Origin: Vanilla planifolia
Taxonomy: Eukaryota > Streptophyta > Magnoliopsida > Asparagales > Orchidaceae
Assembly: GCA_023846275.1 (NCBI GenBank)
Contig: JAIUJO010001461.1
Location: 23,535-87,534, forward strand
Length of the DNA: 64,000 nt
Reading direction: 5' to 3'
The translations under genes were made by a program, and so were the position numbers. Within the stretch, counting starts at the first letter, position 1; each line of letters begins with the position of its first letter. The notes under the pieces were generated by a model, which worked only from the letters and a program-made list of their open reading frames with translations, had not been told where the DNA came from and did not search any database. Of the stretch, positions 29,791 to 42,120 are shown one piece after another.

Positions 29791-32360
29791 GTGTGTGTTC
29801 ATGTGTGGATTGCATGAGGTTATGTTAATGTGAGTGTGTGTGTGTGTATATGTGTATGTGTTTGTGTGCACTTTTTATGTGTGTGTGCTTGTGCATGTGT
29901 GAGTGCATCTGCATTTATATAAGTGTGTTTATGTGTGTGCATGTGTATATGTGTGGGTATATGGGTGTGTAGGTGTGTATACATAGAAGTGTGCATGTAT
30001 GTGTATACATGTATGTGTGTTCATGGGTGTTTATTTGTGTCTAAGTATGTGTGTATGTTTATATACTTGTATGTAAATTTATGTGTGTGTGTGTGTGTAT
30101 GTATATAAGTGTGCTTTTGTCCATGTGTTTATGTTGAGGTGTGTGTTTATGCATGTGTGTGCTCCTTTGTGTGAGCACTTGCAAACATCTACATGTGTGT
30201 GCATGCATTTTCACATGTGCACATGTGAGTGTTTGTGTGGGTTCATGTGTGTGTAGCTATGTGTGGGTATTTGTGTGTGCGTGTGTGTGAATAAGTGTAT
30301 GTGTGTTCCTACTTGTACATAAGTGTTTGTGGGTGCAAGTGTTTGTTTGTTAATTTGTAAGTGTGTGTTTACACGTTCATATGTGTGTGCATATGTACAT
30401 GTGCAAGTGTGTTCGTGGGTGTGTGAGTACATGTGCATGTGCATGTGTGCACATGTGTTGACATATCTATATGCCTTTGTGTCTATACAAAGGTGCACAC
30501 ATGCTCATGTGCATGTTTGTCTGTGCATGTGTGTGTGCACATGTGTGTGCTTATGTGCATATTTGTTCATTCATTTGTGTGTGTATGTGCATGTGCATGT
30601 TTTTGAGTGCACATATATGTGTGCATTTGTATGTGCTTATGCATACCTATGCATATGTGTGCAAGTGCATGTGCATATACTGTTGCATGTCTATGTGTGT
30701 GCTTATACATACTTTTTGTAGTGTGTGTGTGTGTGAATGCACATGTGTGTGTATGTTTGTGTATCAAAGTGTGTGCATGTGTCAGTTTGTATGCATGTAA
30801 TGTATGTGTATGTGTGTGCATATGCATGCGTGCTTGTGTGAGTGTTCTTGTGTATGTGTGTGTGTGTTTTTGTATGTGCTCATATATGAATGCATACTTA
30901 CATTTATAGATGTGTGTTTAAGCATATTTTTGTGTTAATGTCTGCTTCCATGTAGGAATGTCTATGTATATGTATATGTGTGAGTATGTGTCTGTCTGTT
31001 TGTATACATATGTGTGTGTATGTGTGTGCATCCACATATGCATGTCCATGTTTATGTGTATATGCATTTATGTCTTTACGTGTATTCGTGTGACCATGTT
31101 TATGCATATGCATGTGGGTGCGTGTGTGTGTTCTTATTATATGTTTGTTTATGTGCATATGTGTATTTATGCATGTGTGTGCAAATGTGTGTGTGTGTGA
31201 GCATGTGTGTGTGTATTCATGCATGCATGCTTGCATATGTGTGTGTGTTCATATTTTTGAGTCTCTATGTTTATGTTTTTGTGTACGAACTCTTGTATGC
31301 AAATAATGTATGTGTGTGCATGTGTGTGTGAATGTCTTTGTTTATGTCTAGATGTTTGTGTGAGACTACATATAAGTCTGTATGTGTATGCATGTGATTT
31401 TGTCCATGAGTGTGCATGCATATGATTATGTGCATGTGTGTACATAGGTTTGCACATGTGTGTATGTGTGTGCATGTGTGCAAATCTGTGTACATGTGTG
31501 TTTGTGTGTGTATGTGAATGTGTGCATGCATGTTTGCATGTGTGTGTGTGTCCACTTGTCAGCATGAATTTGTGTTGTGTATGTGTGCTTATTTGCATGT
31601 TTGTGTGTGTTTACATGTGTGAATGCTTGTGTTTGTGCATATGTTTGTGTGTGTGTATGTGTGTGTTCATGTGTGTGGGTTTGCGTGTGCATATCAGTGC
31701 ATGTGTGCATATCTACATGTGCATGTGTGTGTGTGTATGTGAGTGTGCTTGTGCATATGTGTGTGCACTTGTGTGTCTATATTTGTGTGTGTGTATGCTC
31801 GTACATATGTATGCATGTACTCATGTATGTGCATGTGTGTCTGTGTGCATGTGTGAGTGTACTTTTGCATATTGAAGTGTGCATGTCCATATGTGTATGT
31901 GTGTTCATGTGTGTGTGCATCTTTGTGTGCATGTGTGTGTGTGTGTGTTTGTGTGTGTGTGTTTGTGCATGTGCATGCTTGTGCATGTGTGTGTATATGA
32001 GAGTAGGTGCATTTTTGTGCATGTGCATGTTTGTGAAAGGGTATGCATGTGTGTGTGTCACTATGTATTAATGTGTGCACGTGTGTGGTTGTGCATGTGT
32101 GTAGGTGTGTGCATGCACAAGTGTGTCTATATGTGTGTTTCTATGTGTTCTTATATGTGTGTGGGTGCATGCATGTGTACATGCATACATATGTGTGTGT
32201 GAATAAGTGTTTGTGTTTGGTGTCCATACGCATGCGCACGTCTGAATGTGCATCTGTGTTTGTGCTTATATGCATGGGAATGTGTGTGTACATGTACATA
32301 TGCACTTGTGTTTGCTTGTGTGTGGGTTTTTCTATGTGTGCACGTGCATGAGATTGTATA

Positions 32361-32392
<32 letters not shown>

Positions 32393-34018
32393 TGCATATG
32401 TGTACCACTTTGTGTGTGTATTTATGCGCATGTGCATGTGTGCATGCGTGTGCTCATGTGCGTTGGTTTGTGTGTGTATGCATGTGTTTGGGTATATGTG
32501 TGTGTGCAAGTGTATGTGTAGGTTTGTGTGTGTGTGTGCGCATATGTTCATCCCTACGTGGTGTAATAATGTTTGTATATGTCGATGCATGTGCACTCCT
32601 CTACATGTGTGTATGGTGTTAGTGTGTGCTCGTGTATGTGGGTGTGTGTAGGTGTTTGTGTTTGCTTGTGTGTGTGTTTGTGTGTGTGCATGCGCATGAG
32701 TGTGTACAAATGTTTGTGTGTGCACTCATGCACATGTGTGTGTATGGGTGTGTGTGTGTGTGTGTGTGTTTATACATGTTCATGTGTATGGGTGTTTGTG
32801 TTTGCACACACATGCTAAGTGCATATGGGTGTTTTTGCTATATGAGCATGTAGGCACATGGTTATATGTGTTTTTGTGTCAGTGTTTGTGTGTGCATGTG
32901 TGTGATTATGTATTTTTGAATATAAGTACATGTGTTTGTATATCTGTGTGCATGTGTCTGCATATGTATGTGCCTATATGTGTATATACCTATGCATGTA
33001 CTGATGGATGTTTATTTACTTGCATGCATATTTGTGCACGTCTTTGTATGAATTTACCTAATTGTATGTTTTTGTATGCACACATGTGTGAATGTGTGTA
33101 TATGTGCATGTGTGTGTATGTGCATATGTGTATGTGCTTGTGTGTTTGTCCATTTATGGATGTGTACATGCATGTGTATGTGTTTGTATGCATGTGTGTA
33201 TGTCATTGTGTGGGTGTGTCTGGGTGTGTGTGTACTTTGATGTGTGGGTGTGTGTGTGCATGCATGTGTCCATGCATTTGCATGCATGAGTGTGCATTTG
33301 TGTGTTTGCATGGGTGTGTGCACATGTCCATGTGTACATGTGTGCATGTTTATGTGCCTATGTGTGTGTAAGGGGATGTGCATGTGTGTGATTGTATGTG
33401 CATGTATATGTGATTGCCTATGGGTATCTTTGTATATGTGTGGACTTGTGCTTGTATGTGTGTGTGAGCATGTTCATGTGTTTGTGTGTGTGTTCATGTG
33501 TGTTTGTGCCTGCATGTGTGTGTGTTTGAGTGTGTGTATGTTTCCATGTGTGCATTTGTGTGTGTATGTGTGTGCTTATGCATTGGGTAGGTGAGTGCAT
33601 GTATGTATATGTATATGTGTGTGCATGTATGTATATGCATGTTCGTGTGTATGCATGTGTTCATGTTTGTGTGTGGCTATGTGTGCGTGTAATTGTGTGT
33701 GTGAATGGGCAGGAGTTTGTGTTGGTGTGTGCGTGTATGTGTGTTCATTTGTGTTTGTGTGCGTAAACATATGTACATGTTTGTGTGTGTGTATGTATGT
33801 GTGAGTACATGGGAACGTGTATATCTGTGTGTGCTTCAAAATGTGTCAGAGCATGTGTGTGTGGAAGTGTTTGTGGGTGTGTGCATGTCTAAATGTGCAT
33901 ATGCTTGTGTGTGTATAACTGTGTGTGAGTGTGATTGTGTGTCGATGTGTATGTGCATATGTGTGTGTGCATGTGCTCATGTGTACTCGTGTGCTTGTGT
34001 GCCTGTGTACGTGCATTT
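29775..34018. repeat. Degenerate TG-polarity array (second TG block)
   Basis: Same grammar as the left TG block, running from the 29.77 kb switch to about 34,018, where gtgcatttagaagatta marks the change to ordinary AT-rich DNA. A less regular patch lies near 32,545-32,600 (catccctacgtggtgtaata). I see no gene. After the 34.0-39.7 kb interruption the array resumes with the same polarity, as expected if the interruption is inserted DNA. Confidence 0.95.
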
Positions 34019-35000
34019 AGAAGATTAAAGGCTTAACTTGTTGATTGTAGAGCTAAAGACCACGAATTTTATGGAATTTCTAACCATAAAGAATTATATT
34101 TTTATAATGGATAGCATGTAAAACCTTTATTTTTTGGTATGACTATCATGATTTATACATATTTGATTTTTTTTCTTAGTAGCGTTTTATGTTACATTTG
34201 GTTTTTAAAATTAAGTCTTTTTAACTTCTAAAATCTTATAATTAATATAAAATTGACCTAAGCACCCAACCCTTCTACCCAAAGTCACAGGTTAAGTAGC
34301 CTATAGTGTTGGGCCTTAGGTCATAGGGAGCTACAGATTAGGACATGTACTAAAACTAACTCGGGTTAGACCCGAGTATCAGTCAAGATACAAATCCTAC
34401 AGCACCTTCGGTTAATCGGGTGAGAGCATGGCTTCTGAATATAGCTTAGGCGTACAAGTCAAGTCAGACTCATTAATGATAAGTAATTGGTTCAGGTCAA
34501 ATCAAAACCATTTTAATATATGTGTAGGTGCCTTAGATAATCACATCCCAAGGGTATCATAGGGGGTAGCCAACCCCAATATGCTGAATATTGCATGCAA
34601 AAAAAGTAATATAAAGATAAATGGCATGCATTGCTTTACAATATGTGACTAAATAAATGACAGTCCTTTCAATTCTAAACTTGTGCACATTTGTATCGAC
34701 CAATTGTGTGTGATTGACATCAAAAAATCACATTTTCCCCTACAATTCTTAACATTTTTTGTTGTGTAGTAATTCATGTAGATTGCTTGAACAAATAACT
34801 GGCAGCCCCTCTACCATTATGAATAGTACCTGATCATCGCCATTATCCATCTAGCTATTGGAACTGATGTTCTACATAATATCTTGTTGCAATTAGATCT
34901 AGACCTTTCAATGGTTATTCTGATCAGATAGTTTAGAATTTAATACTATTGCATTTCATCTTTTGCTTTCATCTTCTATAATGGCTAGCTTTCAAAAAAG
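34019..35000. other. Unrecognised AT-rich DNA of normal complexity, left of the retroelement
   Basis: This is not array sequence and shows no simple repeat. The middle part (about 34,250-34,600) is less AT-rich and has the look of a decayed transposon or LTR, with words such as gttgggccttaggtcatagg and a perfect hairpin. I cannot assign it to a family. No open frame of note and no RNA gene were recognised. It may be a remnant of an older element that the copia element landed in or beside, or the original locus sequence. Confidence 0.6.
34359..34377. other. Perfect 7-bp hairpin
   Basis: The sequence actcggg ttaga cccgagt forms a 7-bp stem with a 5-base loop. It is GC-rich against an AT-rich background. 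A weaker inverted pair (cacc and ggtg) follows near 34,400-34,420. The role is unknown. Such hairpins occur in some LTRs and transposon ends, but nothing else here supports that. Confidence 0.7.
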
Positions 35001-35630
35001 CATATTCTAGCCATTGGGAGAGTCATTTGGGGATGTTATTATTTTCACTAGAAATAGGAATCATTTAACAACATTTGTTGTTATCAAATCTTAAAGAAAA
35101 TTTCATAAGTGCTAAAGAGATCTCCAAAATTGAGAACATTAAATTTTAGCATGCTTATGGAAGATGGGGTTTTTTTAATTATTATTTCTTCTACTTTTTG
35201 TATAAACTTTATGCAATATCATTAGTTAGTTTGTGCCACTTTTGATCAAAAGATTTGAAGTAGAAATTTTGTATGTATAAATTTTTCTAAAGCTTTCAAT
35301 TTTTTCATGTAACCAATTTTTATGGATTTTGGGTGTCTCATTGGAGCATTAGATTATAATTTGTTTATAATTATAGGCTTAGTAAAAAAGATTGGTTATG
35401 GAAGCTAATTAGTGATTGGGAGTGGATGTAGGATGGGTTTTGGTAGAACCACCTAAAACTCTATGTATTTCTTTTATTGTTGAGAATTTTCATTTCATTG
35501 ACATTTGTCTTAAAAAAATTTCTTTTTTTATGCATAAATTTTTTTCCTTAAATATTTTCTTTTAAAAATTAAAAATTTGTTAAACACATAATTCTCCCCC
35601 TCTTGTATCTTTTGTCACTCAAATTTCACA
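35000..35630 (+). repeat. 5' LTR of the copia fossil
   Basis: It aligns along its length to 39,062-39,733. Shared blocks include tccaaaattgag (35,123 and 39,191), aaattttagcatgctt, ttggaacattag/ttggagcattag, accacctaaaactct/accactaaaaacatct and a C-rich run near the end. The right edge is set by the primer-binding site. The left edge is approximate because the first 100 bases align poorly. Confidence 0.8.
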
Positions 35631-35651
35631 TTAACTGGAATAAGAGCAAGG
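35631..35651 (+). other. Primer-binding site of the copia fossil
   Basis: The bases just after the 5' LTR (ggaataagagcaagg) resemble the tggtatcagagc-type site used by plant copia elements, which pairs with the 3' end of initiator methionine tRNA. It is degenerate, but its position fits. Confidence 0.7.
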
Positions 35652-35679
35652 TTTCTATCAAAAGAAAGAAATTTCATAG

Positions 35680-36720
35680 GAAAGATCCTCATGGCTCTTG
35701 TGTTCAGGATAATATGATCTTATTTAAGGGAGCTTTGTCAGATGAACAACCTTTGTTCAAAGGTGACTTTTATTGTTGTTGGAAAAACTCATATGGATTT
35801 ATTTTTAGAGTCCATTGATTTAAAAATTTAGAATATTATTTTAAAATATATTTGATTTTTCAACTAAGACTATTGGTAGAGAAAAAAATGAGAAAGCCAT
35901 TAAGTGAACTGACTCTTAAGAAGAAACATAGAGATCAACTAAATTCTTAGTCTATGATTATTTTGTAGCATGCTTTGGGTGCTTTTGATTATAATCAAAT
36001 CATGAAGTTGAAAATGACACATGAGATTTGGTATAATCTGGAAGTTACCTAAGAAGGTACTTCTCAAGTTAAGGAGACTAAAATCAACATGCTTATTAAT
36101 GATTATAAATTATTTTGGATAAATATAAATGAGAGTATTATGATTATGTTTGTAAGGTTTACAATTATTATTAATAGTTTATCTAAACATGGCAAGAAGT
36201 TCTCTATTAGTGAATAGGTAAGGAAGATTCTTCAAGTTCTTTCTCAATAATATGATCCATTAGTGATGATGCTTAAAACAATGCAAAACATTTTTGTAAT
36301 ATCATTAGATGAGTTACTGGGTGAGCTATTAGCAAATGATTGAGCTTGCTAGAAGGGATGAAGAACATGTGGCTAAAAAAGAAAGGAAAAAAAGAAAGGA
36401 AAAAAAGAAGGAAGAAATAATAGCCTTTGTAGTTGATTCTTTTACAGACTAAAAGTTCTCCATCTCAAGTGAGGTAATTCTTATTTCAAAAGCTTTATCT
36501 AGTCTATATAACAAATAAAATGTAGGTAAAGTTTTTGGAAACAATATGAAATAAAAGCAAAAGATGGTTTCTCATAAAAAATAATTTATTATGAATGTAA
36601 GTTACCTGGGCATATAGACCCAATTACCCCCACTATAAGGATAAGGTTAAGAAGTTTTAAAAATAAAAGAAGAAGAAGAAAAAAAATCTAAGAAGATATC
36701 ATGGGATGATTTAAATAGTT
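35680..36720 (+). mobile_element. gag region of the copia fossil
   Basis: The N-terminal part carries the PLF(x)G...WK signature of copia gag near 35,750-35,790. The UBN2-type core follows at about 35,930-36,340, with readable IWYNLEV and EGTSQVKETKINML words. A zinc-knuckle remnant with the GHI core lies near 36,590-36,640. Then comes a Lys/Glu-rich linker ending in a SWDD-type word. In the family this polyprotein forms the virus-like particle. Here it is a broken fossil. Confidence 0.82.
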
Positions 36721-37139
36721 CTTCTTTATGAAGAATAGTATATTAATGATTGAATAAAGTACCAAATATTAGATTTTAAATATCTTAAATTGAAAGAAGA
36801 ACAAGAAAATTATTTAAGCTTGTGTGAACATTTAAATGAGTTAATTGCTAATTATTTGTATGAGATTAAGATTATGAGAGATGGAAAAGCCTCTATTATT
36901 ATGAAAACTACATGCTTTGTTAGATGATTAAATGATTTAAAAATTTTACATACCCATTGTAGGACTTTTTTTGTAAGATTTGTTATACTAGAATTGTTAA
37001 ATATTCTTTTGCTCCAAATGTAGGTTTTAATTATTACATAAGAGCTGGACAAATATCTTTCCATTACAAATTTAGAAACATTGTTGATTGTAAATCTTCT
37101 ATGTTTGTATGGATTACAAAAACAGTTCAATTAGGGATC

Positions 37140-37670
37140 AAGTTAAGACATGTGAATCCAAAAAAGCTTGGGTCCTAAAAATAAATGTCTAATTTGTTTT
37201 GTAAGCATGCCTTCCTTTAGGGATTGAGAAAGGGATGTGGTACCAATATAGTGGATGCTCAAGACACATAATTAAAGATCCAACTTTATTCATCCACTTG
37301 AAGTCTTATGATGGTGGTGAAGTTGCTCTTTGTAACAACTCCAAGACAAAAGTGATTGGAATTGAAACTGTAGGAAACTAACACACTTTTATAAGAAACA
37401 TCCTCATTGTATAAGTTCTAAGGTATAATCTTCTTAGTATTAGTCAATTATTTGATTCAAACTATAATATTTTATTTATTAAAAATGAATGCATTATTAG
37501 TAAAGAAAATGTTTCAATTTTCATTAGATGTAGAAAAGATAATCCATATGTTTTATTTTTGCACATGGGATAGTGGTCTAGAATTCTTTATATCGAATGA
37601 TAATAGTTCTACATTATGGCATAAAGGTTTTTTTCACTTAGTAAAGTCTTCTTTTAGAAAGCTAGATTAG
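37140..37670 (+). mobile_element. Protease and GAG-pre-integrase region of the copia fossil
   Basis: The copia-type SGCSRH word next to the protease active-site position lies at about 37,237-37,275. The KDPTLFIHLK-like and NSKTKVIGI-like words that follow it in plant copia elements come next. A NLLSISQL word near 37,430 and a LWHK word near 37,610 mark the GAG-pre-integrase region. This part is broken. Confidence 0.8.
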
Positions 37671-38260
37671 TAGCCAAAGTTAAATGTTAAGTTGGAGTAG
37701 ATGTGAATAAGACGTTTTCTCCTATAGCTAGACTTGAGGCAAGTTAGATTTTAGTTGCTTATCCTATCATAAAGGATTTAGATTATAGCAAATAGATATT
37801 AAAAGTGTATTTTGAAATAAATATAAAGAACTATACATTCAATAATCCCTAAGATTTGAAAAACATGATAAGATAAATCATGTATACAAAATCAAGAAAG
37901 AACTTTATAGTTTAAAAAAACTCCAAGAGCTTGGTATAAAATATTGTGCATTTTTCTAATGTTAAATAATTTTTATAGAGATAAGGTAGATAATATTTTA
38001 TTTATTCAAAATCTAGTGAAAAGTTTATTGTTATGTCTAGTTTATATTAATAATATAAGGCTTCTAATAAAGAGATGTGTAAGAGGTTTGCTAATTTTAT
38101 AAAAACTGAATTTGAAATAAGTATGATTATTAGAATTTTAGGTCAAGCAAATAAGTGAAGAAATTTTTGTTTATTAAACCATGTATTTGATGGAGTTATT
38201 AAATAAATTTAGTTATGAGAACATGAGGCAAAGGAATACAGCCTTTAGTATAAGCACTAT
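37655..38260 (+). mobile_element. Reverse transcriptase region of the copia fossil
   Basis: It starts with the KARLVAK word (about 37,658) and the FSPIARLEA word (about 37,718) of the copia reverse transcriptase N-terminus. An ELYSLKKL word (about 37,895), matching the family's ALYGLKQA region, and the zone around the catalytic motif near 38,040-38,060 follow. The family enzyme copies element RNA into DNA. This copy is broken. Confidence 0.82.
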
Positions 38261-38840
38261 TATAGATAAAGATGAAGCTTAAAAAACTATTTACACAAAA
38301 TCATTTAAATGAATGATTAAATCATTATGTTATCTTACTATAAGCAGACTTGGTATTATATTCAATGTAGATTTGTGTGTGAGATTTTAGGCTAGTACCA
38401 AGGAATCACACCTACAAGTAATCAAGCATATATTTAAATTTATTGTAGACATTAAAACTATAGACTTATGGTACCCTAGATGTGAGTCTAAATTGAATAG
38501 CCAACATAGATGCTTATTATATTGGTAATAAGATGGATACAAAGATTACATCTAGTATGCATAATTGATTAACTATTCACTTATTTCTTAGGCTAATAGG
38601 AAAAAATTATGTTCTACAATCAATAAAAAAGGTCGAGTACATTACGATACTTTTAGTGTAATTTGTGTATCTAATGATCCTATTTAATACTCAAGATTAA
38701 AATACATAAAGTTAAGCTTTTTAGAGATACTTGTGTAGAAGAAAGAGATTTAATTATCATTATTTCATCTTTTACCTAATTAGATGATATTTTTTCTAAG
38801 TCATTATCTACATACTTCTTTCATTGACTTAGATTAATCT
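38260..38840 (+). mobile_element. RNase H region of the copia fossil
   Basis: Recognisable landmarks in order: SLCYLTISRLGI (about 38,320), KESHLQVIKHIF (about 38,400), a DLWYP word (about 38,465) and a DIFSKSLS word (about 38,785). These correspond to the end of the reverse transcriptase and the RNase H domain of plant copia elements. It is broken. Confidence 0.8.
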
Positions 38841-39049
38841 TAGATGTAGTTAACTCCTTTGAATGATTACAAAAAGGACAAAACTTAGTAATAGAATTCA
38901 ATGGGAGTGTAAGCAAAAATTTATGGAGAGTATAGGCTATCAAACAGAGTGAACTAAAATACTAAATATTATATAACAAGGTTTATTCATTAATATTACA
39001 TTATCTTTATTATTATATGTTCAATTTTAGTATCAATTTTATAAACTTT

Positions 39050-39061
39050 AAAAAGGAGATT
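39050..39061 (+). other. Polypurine tract of the copia fossil
   Basis: aaaaaggaga lies immediately before the start of the 3' LTR, the position expected for the plus-strand primer of an LTR element. It fits the position well but is short. Confidence 0.7.
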
Positions 39062-39733
39062 ATTATGTCCTTTGATGTAATGATCAAAACCAAGCTAAAT
39101 ATTACTAATGCAATGTTGAGCTTAATGTTATTTTAGTTAAATCGCAAGATAAATTGTACTAGTTAAATCTTCATATGTGATCCAGAGAAGTCCAAAATTG
39201 AGAGTATCAAATTTTAGCATGCTTGCGAGAGCTATGGGTTCTTTCAATTAATATTTTTATACTCTCTTCTACAATCTTTCTACATTATCATTGTAACATC
39301 TATATCATTAATTAGTTTTGCACCACTCTTGTTTGAAATATTTAAAAGAGTAAGAATTTCATACACAAAACTTTTTGTAAAGTTTTTTGTTTGTGTCTTG
39401 CTAATTTTTGTGGAGTTATGTATCTTATTGGAACATTAGTTTATAATTGGTTTGTCCTAATCAACCTTAACAAAAAGGAGTGGTTAGTGGAAGCTTGATT
39501 AATGATCGGGGTTAAGTGTAAGTATAAAGTTTGCCCAAACCACTAAAAACATCTTGGTGTATTTGTTTTATTATTGTGTGATTTCATTTCATTAACAAAC
39601 TTCTTAAAAATAAAATTTTACTTTTAAGTTTAAAATTTTTTCTTCAATTTAAAAATTTTTGAAATTCAAAACATTTCATCAATGTATAATTCATCCCTAC
39701 CCACTTCAACATTTTTTGTCAAAAATTCACTTT
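39062..39733 (+). repeat. 3' LTR of the copia fossil
   Basis: It aligns to 35,000-35,630. It begins just after the polypurine tract and ends with aaaaattcac, matching aaatttcac at the 5' LTR end. TG array starts at once (from about 39,735), so the right edge of the element is sharp. A target duplication cannot be made out because the left edge is uncertain and the flanks differ in kind. Confidence 0.82.
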
Positions 39734-39734
39734 A

Positions 39735-41837
39735 GGTGTGTGTGTGTGTTTGTGCATGTGTTTATGTGTGTATATGTGTGTATATGTTTGTATTTTTGTA
39801 TCCATATTCATGCATGTATGTGCTTATAGTATTTGTGTGTGCATGTATGCATGTGTGGGTGTACATGTGTGCAAGTGTTTGTGCATGCACGTGTGTGCAT
39901 GTGTGTGTGTGTATGTTTATGTCTGTGTGCATGCATTTTTTTATGTGTGTTTGTATATGTGTGCATATGTGTGTGAGTGTTTTTGTGAGATCATGCATTT
40001 GTGTTCATTTGAGTTTGTTCATGCATCCATGTGTTTGTGTGCACGAGTGTGTGAGTGCATATGTGAATACAAGTCTATGCTATATATGCATTTGAGTTTA
40101 TGTTGGCGGGCTTATGCATGCTTGCGTGTGTGTATATTTATATGCATGAGTATGTGTGTGTGTGTGTGTGCACGCCTACATATGTGTTCAAGTTTGTATG
40201 TGTGCATAAGAGCAAGTATGTGTGTGTGTTCATATGTATTTGTGTGTGTGCATCCATATGTGTATGCATTGTGCACAAATGTGTTTGTGTTTGTACATCA
40301 ATGTGTGTGTGCACATATGCATGTGTGTGTATGCTTGAGTCTTTGCATGTGTGTATGTTTGCTTGTGTGTGTGTGTGCATGTGTGTGTACATGTACATGT
40401 TTCTATGGGTGTATACATACATGCATGTTTTAAGTGTATTTGTGGGTGTCAGTGCATCTATGTTCATATGTGGGCTTATATGTTCACATGTGTGGTGGTC
40501 CATGTGCAAGCATGTACATTTGCATATGTATTTTTAAGCATAAGTGTGTGTGTGTGTGTGTGTGCGTGTGTGTGCGTGTGCTTGTATGTGTGTGTGTATA
40601 CATGCATGCATGTGTGCATGTGTGTGTGTGCACACATGCATGCTTGTGTTTATGTGTTAATCTGAGGGTGCCTGTGTATGTTTATGCATGTGGGTTTGTG
40701 TATATTTATATGTGCAAGTGTTTCTACACACAAGCTTGTGTATGTGTGCATATATGCCTGCATATATTTGTATGTGGGAACAAGTGTGTGTGAATATTAA
40801 TATGGGTGTGTGTGTTCATGAATAAATATATATACATGTGCTTTTTGTGTGTGAGTGTGTGTGTAGGCATCCACTTATGCACATGCATGTGTGTATATGC
40901 GTGTGCATGTATGTGTATATGTGTGTGTATGTAGATGTGTGTGCATATGTTAATACATGTGTGTAGTCTTGTACACACATGTTTGGATGTACATGTGTGT
41001 TTCTGCATGTGTGTATGTGTTCATATATTTGTGCAAGTATATGTGCATGTGCATATGTGTGCATGCTCACATGTGTGTTTGTCTGTGTGCTTGTCTTCGT
41101 GTGCCTGTTTTTGTGTGCATGCATGTATGTGTGTTTACATGTGTGTGTATGTGCACTTATGTAAGTGTGTGTATGTGTGTATGTGCATGTGCATATCTTC
41201 ATGCTTGTGTTCGTGTTTGCATGTATATGGGTGTGTGCATTTGTGTGTTTTTGTGTGTGTGCACATTTGTGCATGTGTGTATGCATGCATGCGGTGTGTT
41301 TGTATATTTATGGTTGTAAGTGCATGTACACATGTACATGTGCATACATGTGTGTATATGTGGCTGGTTGTTTGCATATCTATGTGTGCATGTACGTATA
41401 TGTGCATATGTGCTTATATGTATATAGGTGTGTGTGTGGGCCTATCTGTGCTTGTGTGTATTCCTATTCATTTGATGTAAGTTTGCATCTGTATATGTGT
41501 GTGTGTGTGTGCATTTAAGTGTGCATGTACATTTATGTGTCAACATATTTGTGTGTGTGGATATGCATACATATATGTATATGTTTATGAGCCTTCGCGT
41601 GTACATGTGTATGTGAGTGTGCTTGTGCCTTTGTATCTATATGTGTGTGCATGAGCTTATGTGTCCATGTGCATTCGTGTGTATGTGTGTGTGTGTTTGT
41701 GTGCATGTGCATGTGTATGTGACTATTTGCATGTGTAGTACATGCATGTTTGTGTTTATGTGCTTCTGTGAATATGTATTTGTGTGCATATGTTTGAGTG
41801 TGTTCTTATGTGTGTTGGTGGTGTGAACATATGTGCT

Positions 41838-41903
<66 letters not shown>

Positions 41904-42120
41904 GAAAGAATGCATGTGTGTAAGCATGCATATTCATTCATGTGTGTGTACATGTTTATATGTTTGTTATGTGTGTGTATGTGTGCATGCATGAGTTTAT
42001 ACATATGTGTGCACTATTTGTGTTGTGTGTGTGTGCAAGTATGTGTCTATGCTTTGTGTGTTGTGTGCCATGCATGTGATTGTATCTGGAGTGCACATGT
42101 GTGCACGTCTACGTGCATAT
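39735..42120. repeat. Degenerate TG-polarity array (third TG block)
   Basis: It resumes directly after the 3' LTR with the same polarity as the block ending at 34,018, so the two were probably one array before the 34.0-39.7 kb DNA arrived. It contains a (TA)30 run at 41,841. I see no gene. Confidence 0.95.
41841..41900. repeat. Perfect (TA)30 microsatellite
   Basis: Thirty uninterrupted TA units, flanked by tgcttga on the left and tgggaaagaatg on the right. The tract is self-complementary and cruciform-prone. It lies about 220 bases before the TG-to-CA polarity switch. Confidence 0.95.

Larger units (their letters stand above)
35000..39733 (+). mobile_element. Ty1/copia LTR retrotransposon fossil, Sirevirus-like
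   Basis: This is an old, heavily decayed plant copia element in plus orientation. The parts run in normal copia order: 5' LTR, primer-binding site, gag with UBN2-type core and a zinc-knuckle remnant, a Lys/Glu-rich linker, protease, GAG-pre-integrase region, reverse transcriptase, RNase H, polypurine tract and 3' LTR. An integrase core was not recognised. The Sirevirus-like placement rests on the gag type, the linker after the knuckle, and the LTR words around ccactaaaaacatcttggtg and the C-rich run near the LTR end. At about 4.7 kb it is much shorter than intact members of that lineage. It carries many breaks, certainly more than a dozen, and is not functional. The two LTRs agree at roughly 70-75 percent by eye, which implies a very old insertion. 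Confidence 0.88.

Noticed and set aside
34359-34377. Hairpin as a transcription terminator
   Set aside because: No gene precedes it, no T-run follows, and bacterial-type termination does not apply to this DNA.
34355-34380. Telomere-like ggttag word
   Set aside because: It occurs only once as part of a hairpin, with no tandem array.
35631-35651. Possible tRNA-related sequence
   Set aside because: It is only the primer-binding site complementary to the end of a tRNA. No cloverleaf surrounds it, and I saw no convincing A-box/B-box tRNA gene elsewhere in the window.
35603-35818. Small frame of 71 codons as a possible host gene
   Set aside because: It starts inside the 5' LTR, crosses the primer-binding site and holds the N-terminal gag signature, so it belongs to the copia fossil.
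36852-37130. Minus-strand frame of 92 codons
   Set aside because: It is a shadow on the opposite strand of the gag-to-protease linker of the copia fossil, with no recognisable feature of its own.
29775-42120. TG block as a proven inverted copy of the CA arrays
   Set aside because: The polarity fits, but I could not find reverse-complement landmarks shared with copies A-C by eye, so it is listed only as a hypothesis.
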